From Rhodeus uyekii (lineage: Eukaryota > Chordata > Actinopteri > Cypriniformes > Acheilognathidae), in assembly GCA_037043235.1 (NCBI GenBank), contig JAWRVZ010000179.1, forward strand, positions 785,001 through 849,000: a DNA stretch of 64,000 nucleotides, written 5' to 3'. Under the pieces are notes generated by a model. It searched no databases. It was not told the DNA's origin and was given only the letters and a program-made list of their open reading frames with translations. Positions 35,701 through 46,600 of this stretch are shown here, one piece after another (positions within the stretch are counted from its first letter, which is position 1; each line of letters opens with the position of its first letter). Both the position numbers and the translations under genes were made by a program.

Positions 35701-36017
35701 TGCATCCCACAAATCTCCATCAACTGCAAGATGATATCCTATCAATATAGGCCAACATTTCTAAATAATGCTTTCAGCACCTTGTTGAATCAATGTCATG
35801 TAGAATTAAGGCAGTTCTGAAGGCAAAAGGGGGTCAAACACAGTATTAGTATGGTGTTCCTAATAATCCATTAGGTGAGTGTATATCCTGCTCACATGGC
35901 TGATGTAAAGTTATTTTCTCTTTTGAAGCCCTGTGAAAACTCTATTGTCAGGAGAAGAAAAGAATGAATGCTACTTGTGCATTAAGTCGTGTGTCGGGCA
36001 AAAAAGGGTAGAACCCT

Positions 36018-36356
36018 GAGATCATTCTTGTTTGGGGTTGCTTTTCAAATGATGGGTCTCTCTCACAATTCTGTGCTCAATTCTGATTTCTCTCTTTATT
36101 CTGTCCATTCTAAACAAAGTCGTTGACATGAATAAAGAATGGTTCAAAACGTCTTGCAAGAGCAAGTTCTCTCGAAGTTCAAGGAGTCATTTGGGGATGA
36201 TCTATACATTTTCCAGCATGGTGGAGCACCATGACACAATATAAGAGTGATAATGAAGTGGCTCAGAGATTATTACATTGAAATTTTGTATCCGTGGCCA
36301 GGCAACTCCCCAGATCTCAATACCACAGAGAATCTGTGGTCAATCCTCAAAAGGTG
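36018..36356 (+). pseudogene. Tc1-like transposase, C-terminal half of an interrupted copy
   Basis: Reads IILVWGCFSNDGSLS at about 36020-36065, then, after a shift, FQHGGAP at about 36212-36232 (the second catalytic Asp position of QQDGAP reads His) and LYPWPGNSPDLNTTENLWSI at about 36283-36340 with the third acidic residue retained. It ends with a stop near 36356. The N-terminal half lies at 33561-33900. The element at 34485-35881, with its own TA duplication, lies between the two halves. Confidence 0.7.
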
Positions 36357-36561
36357 AGTGGACAGGATAAGTGTGAGAAGTATGAGAAATTGTGATCAAC
36401 TCTGAGCATTAATAAGGCAAAAATGGATCACCATCAGTAAGTATTTGGCCTAGAAGCTGAAACATGACATGGCTATTTGCTATATATTTACTGCGTTAAC
36501 ACTATATACTGTATATCTCTGAATCTTTGAATATATTGAATGGGTTTGCTAATAAAAGTCT

Positions 36562-37001
36562 TGAAAACTTATGAAATACTCATCACTGTTTTCCAATCTA
36601 CCATAGAAACATTTAAAGAATAATCTACAAATACTGAAACTGCAAATCTTGCCAACAAAAAATTGTCACTGCCAATACTTTTGACCATATTTCTACATCT
36701 AAACAACAATTATATAAATAGAGAAACCTTACCTATGGTGAAAACGGAAGCTAAAATGTGCATGCAGGCGAACTAATGATGTTTGTTCCAGTGTGTGACA
36801 TGCACAAGCTTCTATTATGTGATGCATATAAAGTGATCATATTTCTTCTTTGGATTTGTTTTACAACACTTTTATGACCTTTTTGAATCTTCTAAATTTG
36901 GTTTCCTGGACTTTCAGCAGAGGAATAGAAATCACTTAGGTTTCATTAAAAATATCTTAAATTGTCTTTTTATCTAAAGTCGGGTTTGGAACAAAAAAAC
37001 C
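36562..37001. other. no gene seen
   Basis: AT-rich without motif. Confidence 0.5.
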
Positions 37002-37343
37002 TGCAATACGCTGGGGAACGAGTGCGATGAGGATACAAGTGAAATCTCTTTATTACAAACCTAAAACAAAAACACTTTAAATATAGCTGAAAACAGCACT
37101 TCACAGTACAAACAAGGGGAGAACACGAAAACAGGAAGCCATCCACACTCGACTCTACACAGACATAGAAACGCTCACAACTGACCAAGACAAAGGAGAA
37201 CAGGAGGGTATTTAATGACAAACACGGGACAGGGAACAGCTGACGGGACTTAGGACCGTGATTAGACACTGACGGGGATGTGCAGGACCTAGAAGATACA
37301 TAAAGGGACCTGGAAGGGAAGAATGCAGGACAAGACCGTGACA
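37002..37343 (-). mobile_element. solo LTR, minus strand
   Basis: On the minus strand it starts TGTCACGGTCTTG and ends GCGTATTGCA. It contains a 'gtttgtcattaaataccctc' promoter-like stretch and 'aataaagagatttcactt' as poly(A) signal. Flanks AAACC and GAACC are a 5-bp duplication with one change. The start matches the plus-strand LTR at 12040 base for base over at least 13 bp. Confidence 0.75.
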
Positions 37344-38801
37344 GAACCCTAACCCTAAGTGATCATTTTCATTTTTGGGTGAAAAAATCATTTTCCGTTT
37401 AAAATATGTAGGGAGACATGAAGATTTCCTACAAAGTAGAAATGCTGCAAAACATGTTGGAAAAAAGCGCAAATGCAAATACTTAAGCATTTGAAAGGGA
37501 GATGGGGAAATATAAAGAGGTGAGAATTGAAATGATTGAAAACCAAATGAAATGCTCTGAGATCTTGCCACCTCATTCAAAGATTGTGGATTGTGGAAGA
37601 GATCGCTTCAGAGAGATTTAGATGCAAATTAAGCTGCCAAAGAATTCTGTCTACTAAATATAAGAAGATATAAGCTGTATTTAAGCTGACTTCAAATCCT
37701 GATATTTGTTTACATTTTTGCTGACTGTCAGTGCAAAATGTTAAAATGCGCAGTCTGAGCTCAGAGACCTTTTTAACATTCATGTGTTGGAATCTCATTG
37801 TTTGTATCTCCCTTTTATCCAGCTCTCCCTATCCGCTCAGAAGTGGAGGTCATTTAACACTCTGTAATTCGGCCTGTCTATTCCATCGTGCCATCCACTG
37901 CACGGTTCTGCACCAACGCTTTCCTCTCCCAGTCTTTAGAAGATGATCTACTGAGCTTTCTCTTCAACAACCTTGCCGCTTTATGGTTTAAAATGCTGCA
38001 CAGGTCCCTGGGGCAATCACATTCTTCTTTGCTAAATCCGCAGTCAATTGCATTGTCTCTAAGAAAGCTCTGCCCTGGGACACTCATTTGTTGCCGTTCA
38101 AAAAAGAATGTCCCTCCTGCTTCTCTGTGGTTCTCATTTGAACCCATATAAAACATATTTCAGATTAGTTCTATAGTTGTAAAAGCACCAAATGCAGAGG
38201 AGTCTCTCTCAGCTGTTAATGACTGTGAAAAAGCATGGAAATTAATTATTCAAGTTTATATACTCTATGACTCTATGATAAAAGGAGTAGATTAAAGGAA
38301 ATAAATAGATCCGGCATTTAGGATATTAATTCCATTGAACTCCACTAAAATACCCTCTGTGACCGATGTTGTTGCCATATTTTCACACGTGCTCAGACTC
38401 CACAATGGGCTCGGGCTCTGGGACGAACATAGCTTCTGGCAATCACTCTGGTTATATCTTCATGGTGGGCTCTGGCTTATGATCTGTGGTGGGTGTGGCT
38501 GAAGGCCATGATTGGGCACTGGTTCCAGAGTGGTGCCAAACAGTTAACCATATTGAACCCACTCCACATATTGTGTGAAACTCCCTTGAAGATCTTCCAA
38601 GGGCTGATATGCCTTCAACCGCTCATTAAAACTGATATAGTTAAAGGAACAGAGCAAGCAGTCAGAATAATGGGTGAGGCATGATAGATCTAAAAAAAAC
38701 TTGTGTGGTCCTCAAGGGAACAATCTCCTTGATTAAGCAACGAATATCAAAGCAGGAATATCCATACTTCTGCTATTTAATCTAATTTGGGTTTTGCGTT
38801 C
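37344..38801. other. no gene seen; 37790-38160 is a non-repetitive block of higher complexity
   Basis: Two overlapping frames on opposite strands (37878-38156 and 37888-38151) cover the complex block and neither shows a known domain. It could be a conserved non-coding element; this cannot be tested from one sequence. Confidence 0.3.
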
Positions 38802-39047
38802 TGTCATGGGCCAGCTGTGTGTATACTTGAAAAGATGAGATGCATGACAGAGTGAACAAAGATACTATTTAATGAACACCAACACCAATAAGTACACCAC
38901 ACATTAAACCATTAACATTGACGCAAGACTCTGAATAGAGGATGCAGAGGGCTTTTATACACGATGTATGATAATCAAAGAAACAGGAAACAGGTGTGTA
39001 ACTAATTAGGAACCATGAAAATTAATAATGAATGAAAAGTGGTGACA
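38802..39047 (-). mobile_element. degenerate LTR-like element, minus strand
   Basis: Plus-strand left end TGTCATGGG matches the left ends at 49873, 50810 and 54771. The right end is GGTGACA. The inner 'gagggcttttatacacgatg' is an inverted TATA-box region like that of the other copies. No target duplication. Confidence 0.5.
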
Positions 39048-40758
39048 TTGAAAACATTAATGACATTAATGTGACATCATTTTTCACAGGTAATTCATGC
39101 TATCTGCAATAATTAAACTTATAATAATAATCTAATAATAATAATTAAATATATATCATTTTATTTATTTTTATTGTATTGTATTACATTCAAATTCAGG
39201 TTCACTGTTATTTTATTGACATAGCTACCATTGCTCATATGAATTTCATTCTATGTAATTAACTATGTAATTAACTAAGCATATAAACTATATATTATAT
39301 TACAAAATTCCAATTTTATGATAAATTACAAAATTACAAAATTTAAATCCATAATGAAGATGAAAAAAGATGAAAAAAGATTAACCAGAAAATTGAATGA
39401 CACCTGAGCATGTTTGTCTTTACAGCTTTTAACGGGTCCACAGCCAATTATGAAGAAACTTTCTTAAATTTGTTTTTGTATAAACAATCTAAATCTGGTT
39501 ATGTTGCAGTTTCTGTTTGATTTACAGTACAGACACAATCACAATCTTCAAGTATCATCTGAAACCGGCACACGGTATGGAGGATCACATGGCTGAGACA
39601 CAGCAAACTTAAAAGGGTTAAAATGTTTTAATGTTAAAATACCTTTTACTAGTTTAATATGCAAGATAACTAAAAGAAAGCAATTTGTTAGTCAGCTAAC
39701 ATTGTTGTATTTGTTAGTTTGAGTAAACTGATGGTATGTGTCCAGGACAGGGCTTTCTGTTAGTCCAGTAAATAGGATTTATGTAATAAGCACCAAAACC
39801 TTCTACTGACATGTTCACTTTGTGTGTGCTGTGTGTATGCTCAGTGTCATGTAACTAATTAATGAACATGTGCAGTGAGCAATTAGGCACTTGTCAAATC
39901 ACTCTGAGATGTTCAATAATACAAAAGGCTCATTAAAATGCTCGCTGCAACACGATTTTCACATTTATCTGGGACACTTAACTGCATCCTTTATTTATCT
40001 CTGTGACTGAGGGCTGTCTTATTTGGAGACATATTTAATTAGTGAATCTTATTTAGAGACAACAGCTGCTTTCCCCCCCCCCCCCCCCAGATATGGTCCT
40101 TGTGAGATTTCAAAAATAATGCGGCAATTCAAACAACTGCCTGTTGAATCCTGTTTAAATGCAAGTCACATATCCAGATACTTATGCTTATACTTCCCAG
40201 ACTCAAAATTAGAATTAACAAACAATTGAGACATTTGAAGTGTTGACGACCTAATTTTCATGCAAGGTTCTTGCAACATGCTGTGCCTTTAATACTTTAT
40301 TTAAAAAAGCCATGGGACATTAATGTGTACTTTATATGTGGAAATTGTCATTAATTTGAGTCTCTTTTTATTTGATTTGTATAGCAAGAATTCAAGGAGA
40401 ATAGTTTGGGAAAACTGAGAATTCAAGTGAATTCTTTGAATTCAAGTGAAACCTTCATAATCACAGCATAACATATTTGACTGCTCTGCCATTTAACCAA
40501 ACAATATAAACTTAGTGTAGGTGAATTACAGCTAAGAGCCGAGGACCAGATATGTTGAACGAAGAACAGGAGTCAAAAGTGCAGTCAATAGAAGAAATTT
40601 TAGTGAAGTTTAGTTTGCAGTTTCATCAGCAGAAGCCAGTTTCAAGTCTCACAAGGAGTTCGCAGGCCGCCCCACATACAATAACATTGCTACAGCAATA
40701 ATACTCTAACAGAGGGTGCTAACTATGTCAATGATGATGGTTAAATGATTCTGAAGAG

Positions 40759-40791
<33 letters not shown>

Positions 40792-41159
40792 AACAAAACT
40801 TGTAATTTTCCACACAAGAGTCTGAAGCATATCTTCATTGATCACATGGTTGATGGGTTAGTGACCTTCCACGTGGCTTGTCGAGAACAAGTCATTCCAT
40901 CTCCTTATGGTGCTTATGCTGCTCCTTAATCACCTCACCAAAACAGACCATAGTAACACACACTTCATCCTTACTCTATGGAAAAATACAGAAAAGTAAA
41001 GAAAGGCTTTAACTAATAAAAATCTCTAACTTGATTATAAATCACTCTTTAAAAATCATTCAAATAAGAAAAAGGAAAAGAACATATGAAAATAAGACAA
41101 ATAAAATAATATAGGTACAAATAAGAAAAATAAAAGAATATACAAATAAGAAATATATA
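39048..41159. other. no gene seen; poly-C at 40074-40089 and (AAAG)n at about 40757-40789
   Basis: AT-rich sequence with two simple repeats. 40550-40690 ('gaccagatatgttgaacgaa' and following) may be a decayed LTR, but its ends are not visible. Confidence 0.4.
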
Positions 41160-41864
41160 CAGTGGATTTCACTTATCTCGACTCAAGGTTAACTCATCAA
41201 TCCTATTATGTCGACGTTTTCGCCACTTCACATGGTTATCTCATGACTGAATATAGTACCGAGTTCACTGCGCATGCACTGAGTTTGCGTTGCATGCGGA
41301 TCGCGGTCCATATGTTTGCTCTGTCAGTGACGCTTTACTCACAGGACTCTCTGAAGGGAAAGCACATTCACGTTCTTATTCTTCTCAATCAGCGAGTGCT
41401 GACATGGGTCCACCCCCATCCCAAAACCTCATCCGCTTCTGTGTGCACAAAGCCTTTCTCTGATTTGATTGGTTTTCTCAACGAGCGGTTACTGACCAAT
41501 GAGTATGAGGCTTAGATGAACACAAACACACACACACCCACCCTGTTTCTGTTCTGACGTGAGCTCTGCTCAGCAGAGATTGAAGAACCCGGTTATTAAA
41601 AGACGGGACGAAGCCGAATTTGTTGAGAAAGCACATTAGACAGGCAGAACACAAGAAAGTATGCTATCTAGTACAGCGTGATGACCTCCCGAATATGTTA
41701 TGACTGTTTACGCTGTAAGCGAAATTGTGTTTGCAATGTTGGAGAATATGATTAAAGGTTTTTATCGAGAATCAAAGGTGTTTTTTATTGTATACTGGTA
41801 AATCTCTGCTGTTAGTTGGTGCACATATGACTTTTGTTGTTACCTTTTGTTTTTATAGCATGTC
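41160..41864. mobile_element. left part of a pogo-like element that hosts the LTR retrotransposon
   Basis: After TA at 41158-41159, CAGTGGATTTCACTTATCTC opens a stretch rich in 'tatctc' and 'gtcgac' words, like pogo/Tigger ends. The right flank of the retrotransposon (47625-47735) continues with 'ggttatctcgaccatcagtt' and an imperfect counterpart of the terminus. No transposase was recognised in the retained parts. Confidence 0.5.
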
Positions 41865-41869
41865 GATCG
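41865..41869. repeat. 5-bp target duplication GATCG (left copy)
   Basis: GATCG directly before the TGTCAG terminus. The identical pentamer at 47620-47624 follows the CTGACA terminus. Confidence 0.92.
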
Positions 41870-42107
41870 TGTCAGGACGCCGGTTTGATCTGTCTTGTGT
41901 TTGTGCATTGTTCGTCGGGAGCGCATGGCGCTCCGTGTTTGTTTGTCTGTGACGTCATATGTCCGTTCGCCACGCGCTTCGGCACGTGCGCCTTGTTGTG
42001 TTGTCATGCGTTCGCCTGTCAGTTGTCACCCCGCCCCCCCTTGTTCATCTGTTAGCTCATTATCTGTTAGTTCATTCTCTTCAGGTGTTTCACTCATTAG
42101 CTTCCCC

Positions 42108-42146
42108 ATATATTCCCCCCGTGTTTTGTGTTCCGTGCCAGATTGT
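42108..42146 (+). promoter_or_regulatory. TATA-like box and predicted transcription start / self-primer
   Basis: ATATATT (42108-42114) is the best TATA-like site in the LTR. The site GCCAGATTGT (42137-42146), 28-29 nt downstream, is exactly complementary to 42669-42678. That spacing is right for a TATA-directed start, so the mRNA would begin with the self-primer. The 3' LTR keeps both sites (GCCAGATTGT at 47088-47097). Confidence 0.6.
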
Positions 42147-42613
42147 GTGTTTTTTTCTCCTGAAAAGTCACGTCTAGCTTCTGCCTGTTTTTCTCGGCTC
42201 GTTTCTGTTTAGTCGGCTCCTTGTTGCTTTAGTCTAGCCTAGTCTAGTTTTTCTTTCTTTTGTTTCTATGACCAAGTTCTCCTTTCTAGCCTTTAGATTT
42301 AGTTCTTATCTAGTTTAGTGGTTTTGTTCATTTTTAGTTTTTTCCTCTCCTACCTTTTTGCCCCAGTTCAGCCTTGCTTTTGTTTTTGTTTTTTTTTCCC
42401 TTTTGGGTTTTCCCTGTCCCCAGCCTTCCAGTTCATCCGCCTGCTGGTCCCTGTTCCCCCGCCTGCCTCACCTGCCTTCTCCGCCCAGTGTTCTCCATCA
42501 TCTCTCGTCCTGGTGCCATCTCTCTCTGCTGTGGACTGTTGCTGTCCGAGGTTTACGCTCAGAGCTTGGACTCCCTGTTTCACCTGCACCTTGTGCCCAT
42601 TCTACATTGATTC

Positions 42614-42619
42614 AATAAA
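42614..42619 (+). terminator. poly(A) signal AATAAA in the 5' LTR
   Basis: AATAAA, repeated in the 3' LTR at 47567-47572, where it would serve to end the genomic transcript. Confidence 0.7.
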
Positions 42620-42666
42620 CAGCTTTCTGACACTGCAAATGGATCCTCTGTCTTTGAACCCTGACA

Positions 42667-42678
42667 GTACAATCTGGC
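42667..42678 (+). promoter_or_regulatory. self-primer binding site
   Basis: ACAATCTGGC (42669-42678) is the reverse complement of the predicted mRNA 5' end at 42137-42146. Bases 42668 and 42667 can add two wobble pairs (G-U and U-G) with the next mRNA bases, so the duplex could reach the LTR edge, where minus-strand synthesis should start. I saw no convincing tRNA 3'-end complement here: the only TGG is at 42675, inside this match. Confidence 0.6.
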
Positions 42679-42683
42679 CAGTT

Positions 42684-43643
42684 ATGGATTCAGCAGAGTC
42701 CGATGCTGTACGAAACGCTCTCGCCCAGCAGGGAATTTTGCTGGGACAACACGCCTCTCCGATTACGACCACCACCCGTGATGTTGAGGTGATGGCCAGC
42801 CAGATGGCGGAGATCACTGCTCAGCTTCGTGACTTGCGAACAGGCCAGGATTCCATCATAGCAGCTGCTTCCGCCTCTCCTCCGGCGCCCAGTCACCCCC
42901 GTTCAATTTCTGAACCCCGTGTGCCCACGCCAACCCCCTACGATGGTGACCCTTTGTCCTGTCGATCATTTCTGACTCAGTGTTCCATCATCTTTGCCTT
43001 ACAACCCACCACCTATGCTTCTGAGGCCACCAAGGTGGCGTTCGTCATCACTTTGCTCACTGGCAAAGCTCGGGAGTGGGGAACCACCGTGTGGGCAGCC
43101 AGGTCACCATTCTGTGCCTCCTTCGAGCAGTTTGAGAAGGAGATGTTAAAGGTTTTTGACCGGTCGTTGGCGGGGAAGGAAGCCGCTAGCCAACTCGCCA
43201 GGTTGAGACAGGGCGCCCAGTCCGTGACCGACTACTCTATCCGCTCCCGCACGCTTGCTGCCTTAACAGGCTGGAATGAGGAGGCCTGCTGGGACCGGTT
43301 CCGGGAGGGTCTTAGCGACGACCTCCAGGATGAGATTGCCATTCATGATTTGCCCTCATCTTTCGACGGCCTGGTGGACTTAGCCCTCAGAGTAGAGACT
43401 CGTCTGGAGATGCGTCGCCAGAGACGCGCTATGCGTGTGCCTGTGAGAAATACTCAGCCACCCTCAGTGGTATCAAGCTGTGGCCCTGAGCCGCTTCCTG
43501 AGCCAGAACCTATGCAGGTGGGGCGGATGCGTCTTGCTGCAGAGGAAAGACAACGCCGCATAGCTCAAGGACTCTGTCTCTACTGTGGCAAGCCAGGGCA
43601 TTTTGCCGCACAGTGCCCGTTAAAAGCCAGAGCTCGCCAGTAG
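42684..43643 (+). CDS. gag: Gag (capsid and nucleocapsid) of the chromovirus
   Basis: Gag forms the particle that packages the element RNA. From the ATG at 42684 it is 319 residues: an N-terminal part starting MDSAESDAVRNALAQQG with a probable coiled-coil around AEITAQLRDLRT, a Pro/Ser linker, then the retrotransposon-gag (capsid) region from about residue 90 (PTPYDGDPLSCRSFLTQC) to about 240, and one CCHC zinc knuckle near the end (C298, C301, H306, C311). The frame is open further upstream, to 42318 inside the LTR, and an in-frame ATG at 42639 would add 15 residues. I prefer 42684 because it lies after the LTR and gives the usual family start. The end overlaps pol by 31 bases. Confidence 0.9.
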   Translation: MDSAESDAVRNALAQQGILLGQHASPITTTTRDVEVMASQMAEITAQLRDLRTGQDSIIAAASASPPAPSHPRSISEPRVPTPTPYDGDPLSCRSFLTQCSIIFALQPTTYASEATKVAFVITLLTGKAREWGTTVWAARSPFCASFEQFEKEMLKVFDRSLAGKEAASQLARLRQGAQSVTDYSIRSRTLAALTGWNEEACWDRFREGLSDDLQDEIAIHDLPSSFDGLVDLALRVETRLEMRRQRRAMRVPVRNTQPPSVVSSCGPEPLPEPEPMQVGRMRLAAEERQRRIAQGLCLYCGKPGHFAAQCPLKARARQ

Positions 43644-46600
43644 TCGGGGAAGTACTGGTGAGCGTTACTCCCCTGTCCTGTTTCCCCTGCAACCGTACAC
43701 TTCTTCCCGCCAGGGTTTCCTGGGGTCCTTACTCTAGACTTTGTTCTGTTCTCATTGACTCTGGAGCGGAGGGGGACTTCATTGATGCTGATCTGGTGGC
43801 CCGTTGGAAAATCCCTACTTCCCCTCTCCAAAATCCCATCTCAGCTAGAGGACTCAACGGCTCCGTCTTAGCCCAAATCACTCATGTAACGGTCCCTGTT
43901 AGCCTAGTCACTTCTGGTAACCACAAGGAGGAGATTGTATTCTACCTCCTGAAGTCCCCCAGCACCGCCATTGTATTAGGGCATCCCTGGCTGGTAAAAC
44001 ACAATCCACATGTGAGTTGGGCGGAGAATTCTGTTTTGGCATGGAGTCCTTTTTGTCACAAGCTTTGTTTGGGTGCTGCTTCGTCTTCTGGCTCTGTTTC
44101 TTCTGTGTTACAGGAGGAGGTGGCGGATCTAGCCGGCGTTCCTGTGGAATACCTTGGTCTGCGACGTGTTTTCAGCAAGTCCCGGGCAACATCTCTCCCC
44201 CCGCATCGGCTGTACGACTGTGCCATTGACCTCCTCCCAGGCACCTCTCCGCCTAAGGGCCGCCTGTTCTCCCTTTCTGGGCCTGAAAGGGAGGCTATGG
44301 ATAAGTACATCCATGAATCTTCGGCGGCCAGCCTCATCCGACCCTCCTCTTCTCCTGCAGGCGCTGGGTTCTTCTTCGTGGAGAAGAAAGATGGTTCTCT
44401 CCGCCCCTGCATCGATTATCGTGGGTTGAATGACATCACTGTAAAGAACCGGTACCCCCTGCCGCTGATGTCAACTGCTCATGAGCTGTTGCAGGGCGCG
44501 CGGATCTTCACGAAGTTGGATCTCCGCAATGCCTACCATCTGGTTCGGATCAGGGAGGGTGATGAGTGGAAGACAGCGTTCAATACACCCTCTGGGCACT
44601 TTGAATATAGGGTGATGCCCTTCGGGCTTACTAATGCCCCAGCTGTCTTCCAGGCCCTGGTTAACGATGTTCTGAGAGACATGATCAATAGATTTGTCTT
44701 TGTGTACCTGGACGATATTCTAATCTTTTCTCCTTCGTTACAGGTACACGTTCAGCATGTACGCCAGGTGCTGCAACGTCTTCTGGAGAACCAGCTGTAC
44801 GTCAAGGCGGAGAAATGTACTTTTCATGCAGACTCGGTTCCGTTCCTGGGGCAAATTATATCAGCGGAGGGGATTAAGGTAGATCCAACAAAGGTGAGGG
44901 CTGTCTCCAACTGGCCAGTCCCCACCTCCCGCAAGGAGTTGCAGCGGTTTCTAGGGTTTGCCAACTTTTATAGGCGGTTTATCCGCAACTTTAGTCAAAC
45001 CGCTGCACCCTTGACAGCCTTAACCTCCACTTGTGTGCCTTTCAGGTGGTCAGACCAGGCCCAGGTGGCTTTCCAGAAACTTAAGAAATGTTTCACGTCT
45101 GCTCCTGTCTTGTCTGTTCCTGACCCTGATCTGCAGTTTATAGTGGAGGTAGACGCGTCTGAAGTGGGGGTTGAAGCAGTCCTCTCCCAGCGATCCGCTC
45201 TCGATGGTAGAGTACATCCCTGTGCGTTCTTCTCGCACCGCCTGAGCCCAGCTGAACAGAACTATGATGTCGGTAACCGGGAGCTGCTCGCGGTGAGTTT
45301 AGCCCTGGGTGAGTGGCGCCACTGGCTGGAAGGTGCAGCTGAACCCTTCTTGGTCTGGACGGATCACAAAAATCTCAAATATATCCGTTCAGCGAAGAGG
45401 TTGAACTCTCGGCAGGCCAGATGGGCGCTGTTTTTCGGTCGGTTCCGTTTCACCCTCTCGTACTGGCCTGGATCCAAAAACATCAAGCCTGACGCCCTTT
45501 CTCGTCTCTTTGACTGCCCTAGGGATGGGTCGTCACCCGACACTATTCTGCCTGCAGAAGTCGTGGTGGCTGCCGTATCGTGGGGGGTCGAGGGACGGGT
45601 CAGGGAGGCACTGCGGGGGGTGGCGGTTCCTGCTGGGTGCCCTGAGGGTCTGTTGTTTGTTCCTGAGCCTTTGCGTGCTGCGGTTCTGGAGTGGAGTCAC
45701 TCATCTAGGCTAGTTTGCCATCCAGGTGTGCGGAGAACATTGGCTTCTGCCCGTCAACGTTTTTGGTGGCCCAATATGGACCAAGATGCCAGACAGTTCG
45801 TGGCGGCCTGCTCGGTTTGCGCCCAGAATAAGTCTTCTAACAAGCCTCCCGCTGGTCTGCTGCATTCATTGCCCGTTCCCTCCCGCCCCTGGTCCCACAT
45901 CTCCCTTGATTTTGTTACTGGCCTTCCCCCCTCCAATGGTAACACCGTGGTCTTAACGGTGGTTGACCGTTTTTCTAAGGCGGTGCACTTTATTCCCCTT
46001 TCCAAATTGCCCACTGCTAAGGAAACTGCTCTGGTGGCAGTCAATCACGTCTTCAGGATTCATGGTCTTCCTATGGACGTGGTGTCTGACAGGGGGCCCC
46101 AGTTCATTTCCCACTTTTGGAGGGAGTTCTGTCGTCTGATTGGGGCTACTGCCAGTCTGACTTCAGGATTCCATCCGCAGACCAACGGGCAGTCCGAGCG
46201 GGCCAACCAGGATTTGGAGTGTATGCTTCGCTGTCTGGCATCACACAACCCCGCCTCCTGGAGCCAGCAGCTCACCTGGGCAGAATATGCACACAACACA
46301 CTCCCTGTAGCCTCTACTGGTATGTCGCCCTTTCAGTGTTCTCTTGGTTACCAGCCTCCTCTGTTTTCTTCGCAGGAATCTGATGCCGCTGTTCCCTCTG
46401 CCCAGGCCTTTGTCCAGCGCTGTAGGAGGACCTGGAAAAGAGCCAGAGAGGCCCTGCTTCGGGCAGGGGGGCGTGCCAAAGTGGCAGCAGACCGTCGTCG
46501 GACTCCGGCACCCAAGTATGTCTGTGGGCAGAGAGTATGGTTATCTACTAAGGACCTGCCTCTTAAGGTGCCGGCACGCAAATTAGCACCTAGGTTCATA

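Larger units (their letters stand above)
34485..35881 (+). mobile_element. Tc1-family transposon with both termini and TA duplication, carrying its own insertions
   Basis: Left end CACTCACCTAAAGGATTA and right end inverse 'taatccattaggtgagtg' with TA on each side (34483-34484, 35882-35883). A minus-strand deleted relative with the same ends sits at 60806-61386. The interior carries a broken transposase (35160-35700) and, at about 34605-35150, inserted sequence that includes a 98-bp-arm foldback. Confidence 0.85.
41870..42666 (+). repeat. 5' LTR (U3-R-U5)
   Basis: Begins TGTCAGGACGCCGG and ends CCCTGACA. Compared by eye with the 3' LTR I count about eight substitutions, one C-run indel and length changes in a T-rich stretch near 42378-42398. 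U3 would run to 42136. R would start at 42137 and extend beyond the AATAAA at 42614-42619, so R is about 500 nt and U5 only a few tens of nt. Short frames inside it, for example 41834-42212, are not genes. Confidence 0.95.

Noticed and set aside
37345..37358. AACCCTAACCCTAA, telomere-like
   Set aside because: Only two units, at the flank of a solo LTR; too short for an interstitial telomere.
41834..42212. Overlapping 72-105-codon frames before gag (and their counterparts at 46909-47163, 47269-47759)
   Set aside because: They lie within the LTRs and change frame with homopolymer indels between the two copies.
42675..42687. TGG in the leader as the start of a tRNA primer site
   Set aside because: The following bases did not match any tRNA 3' end I could recall, and the TGG lies within the self-primer match.
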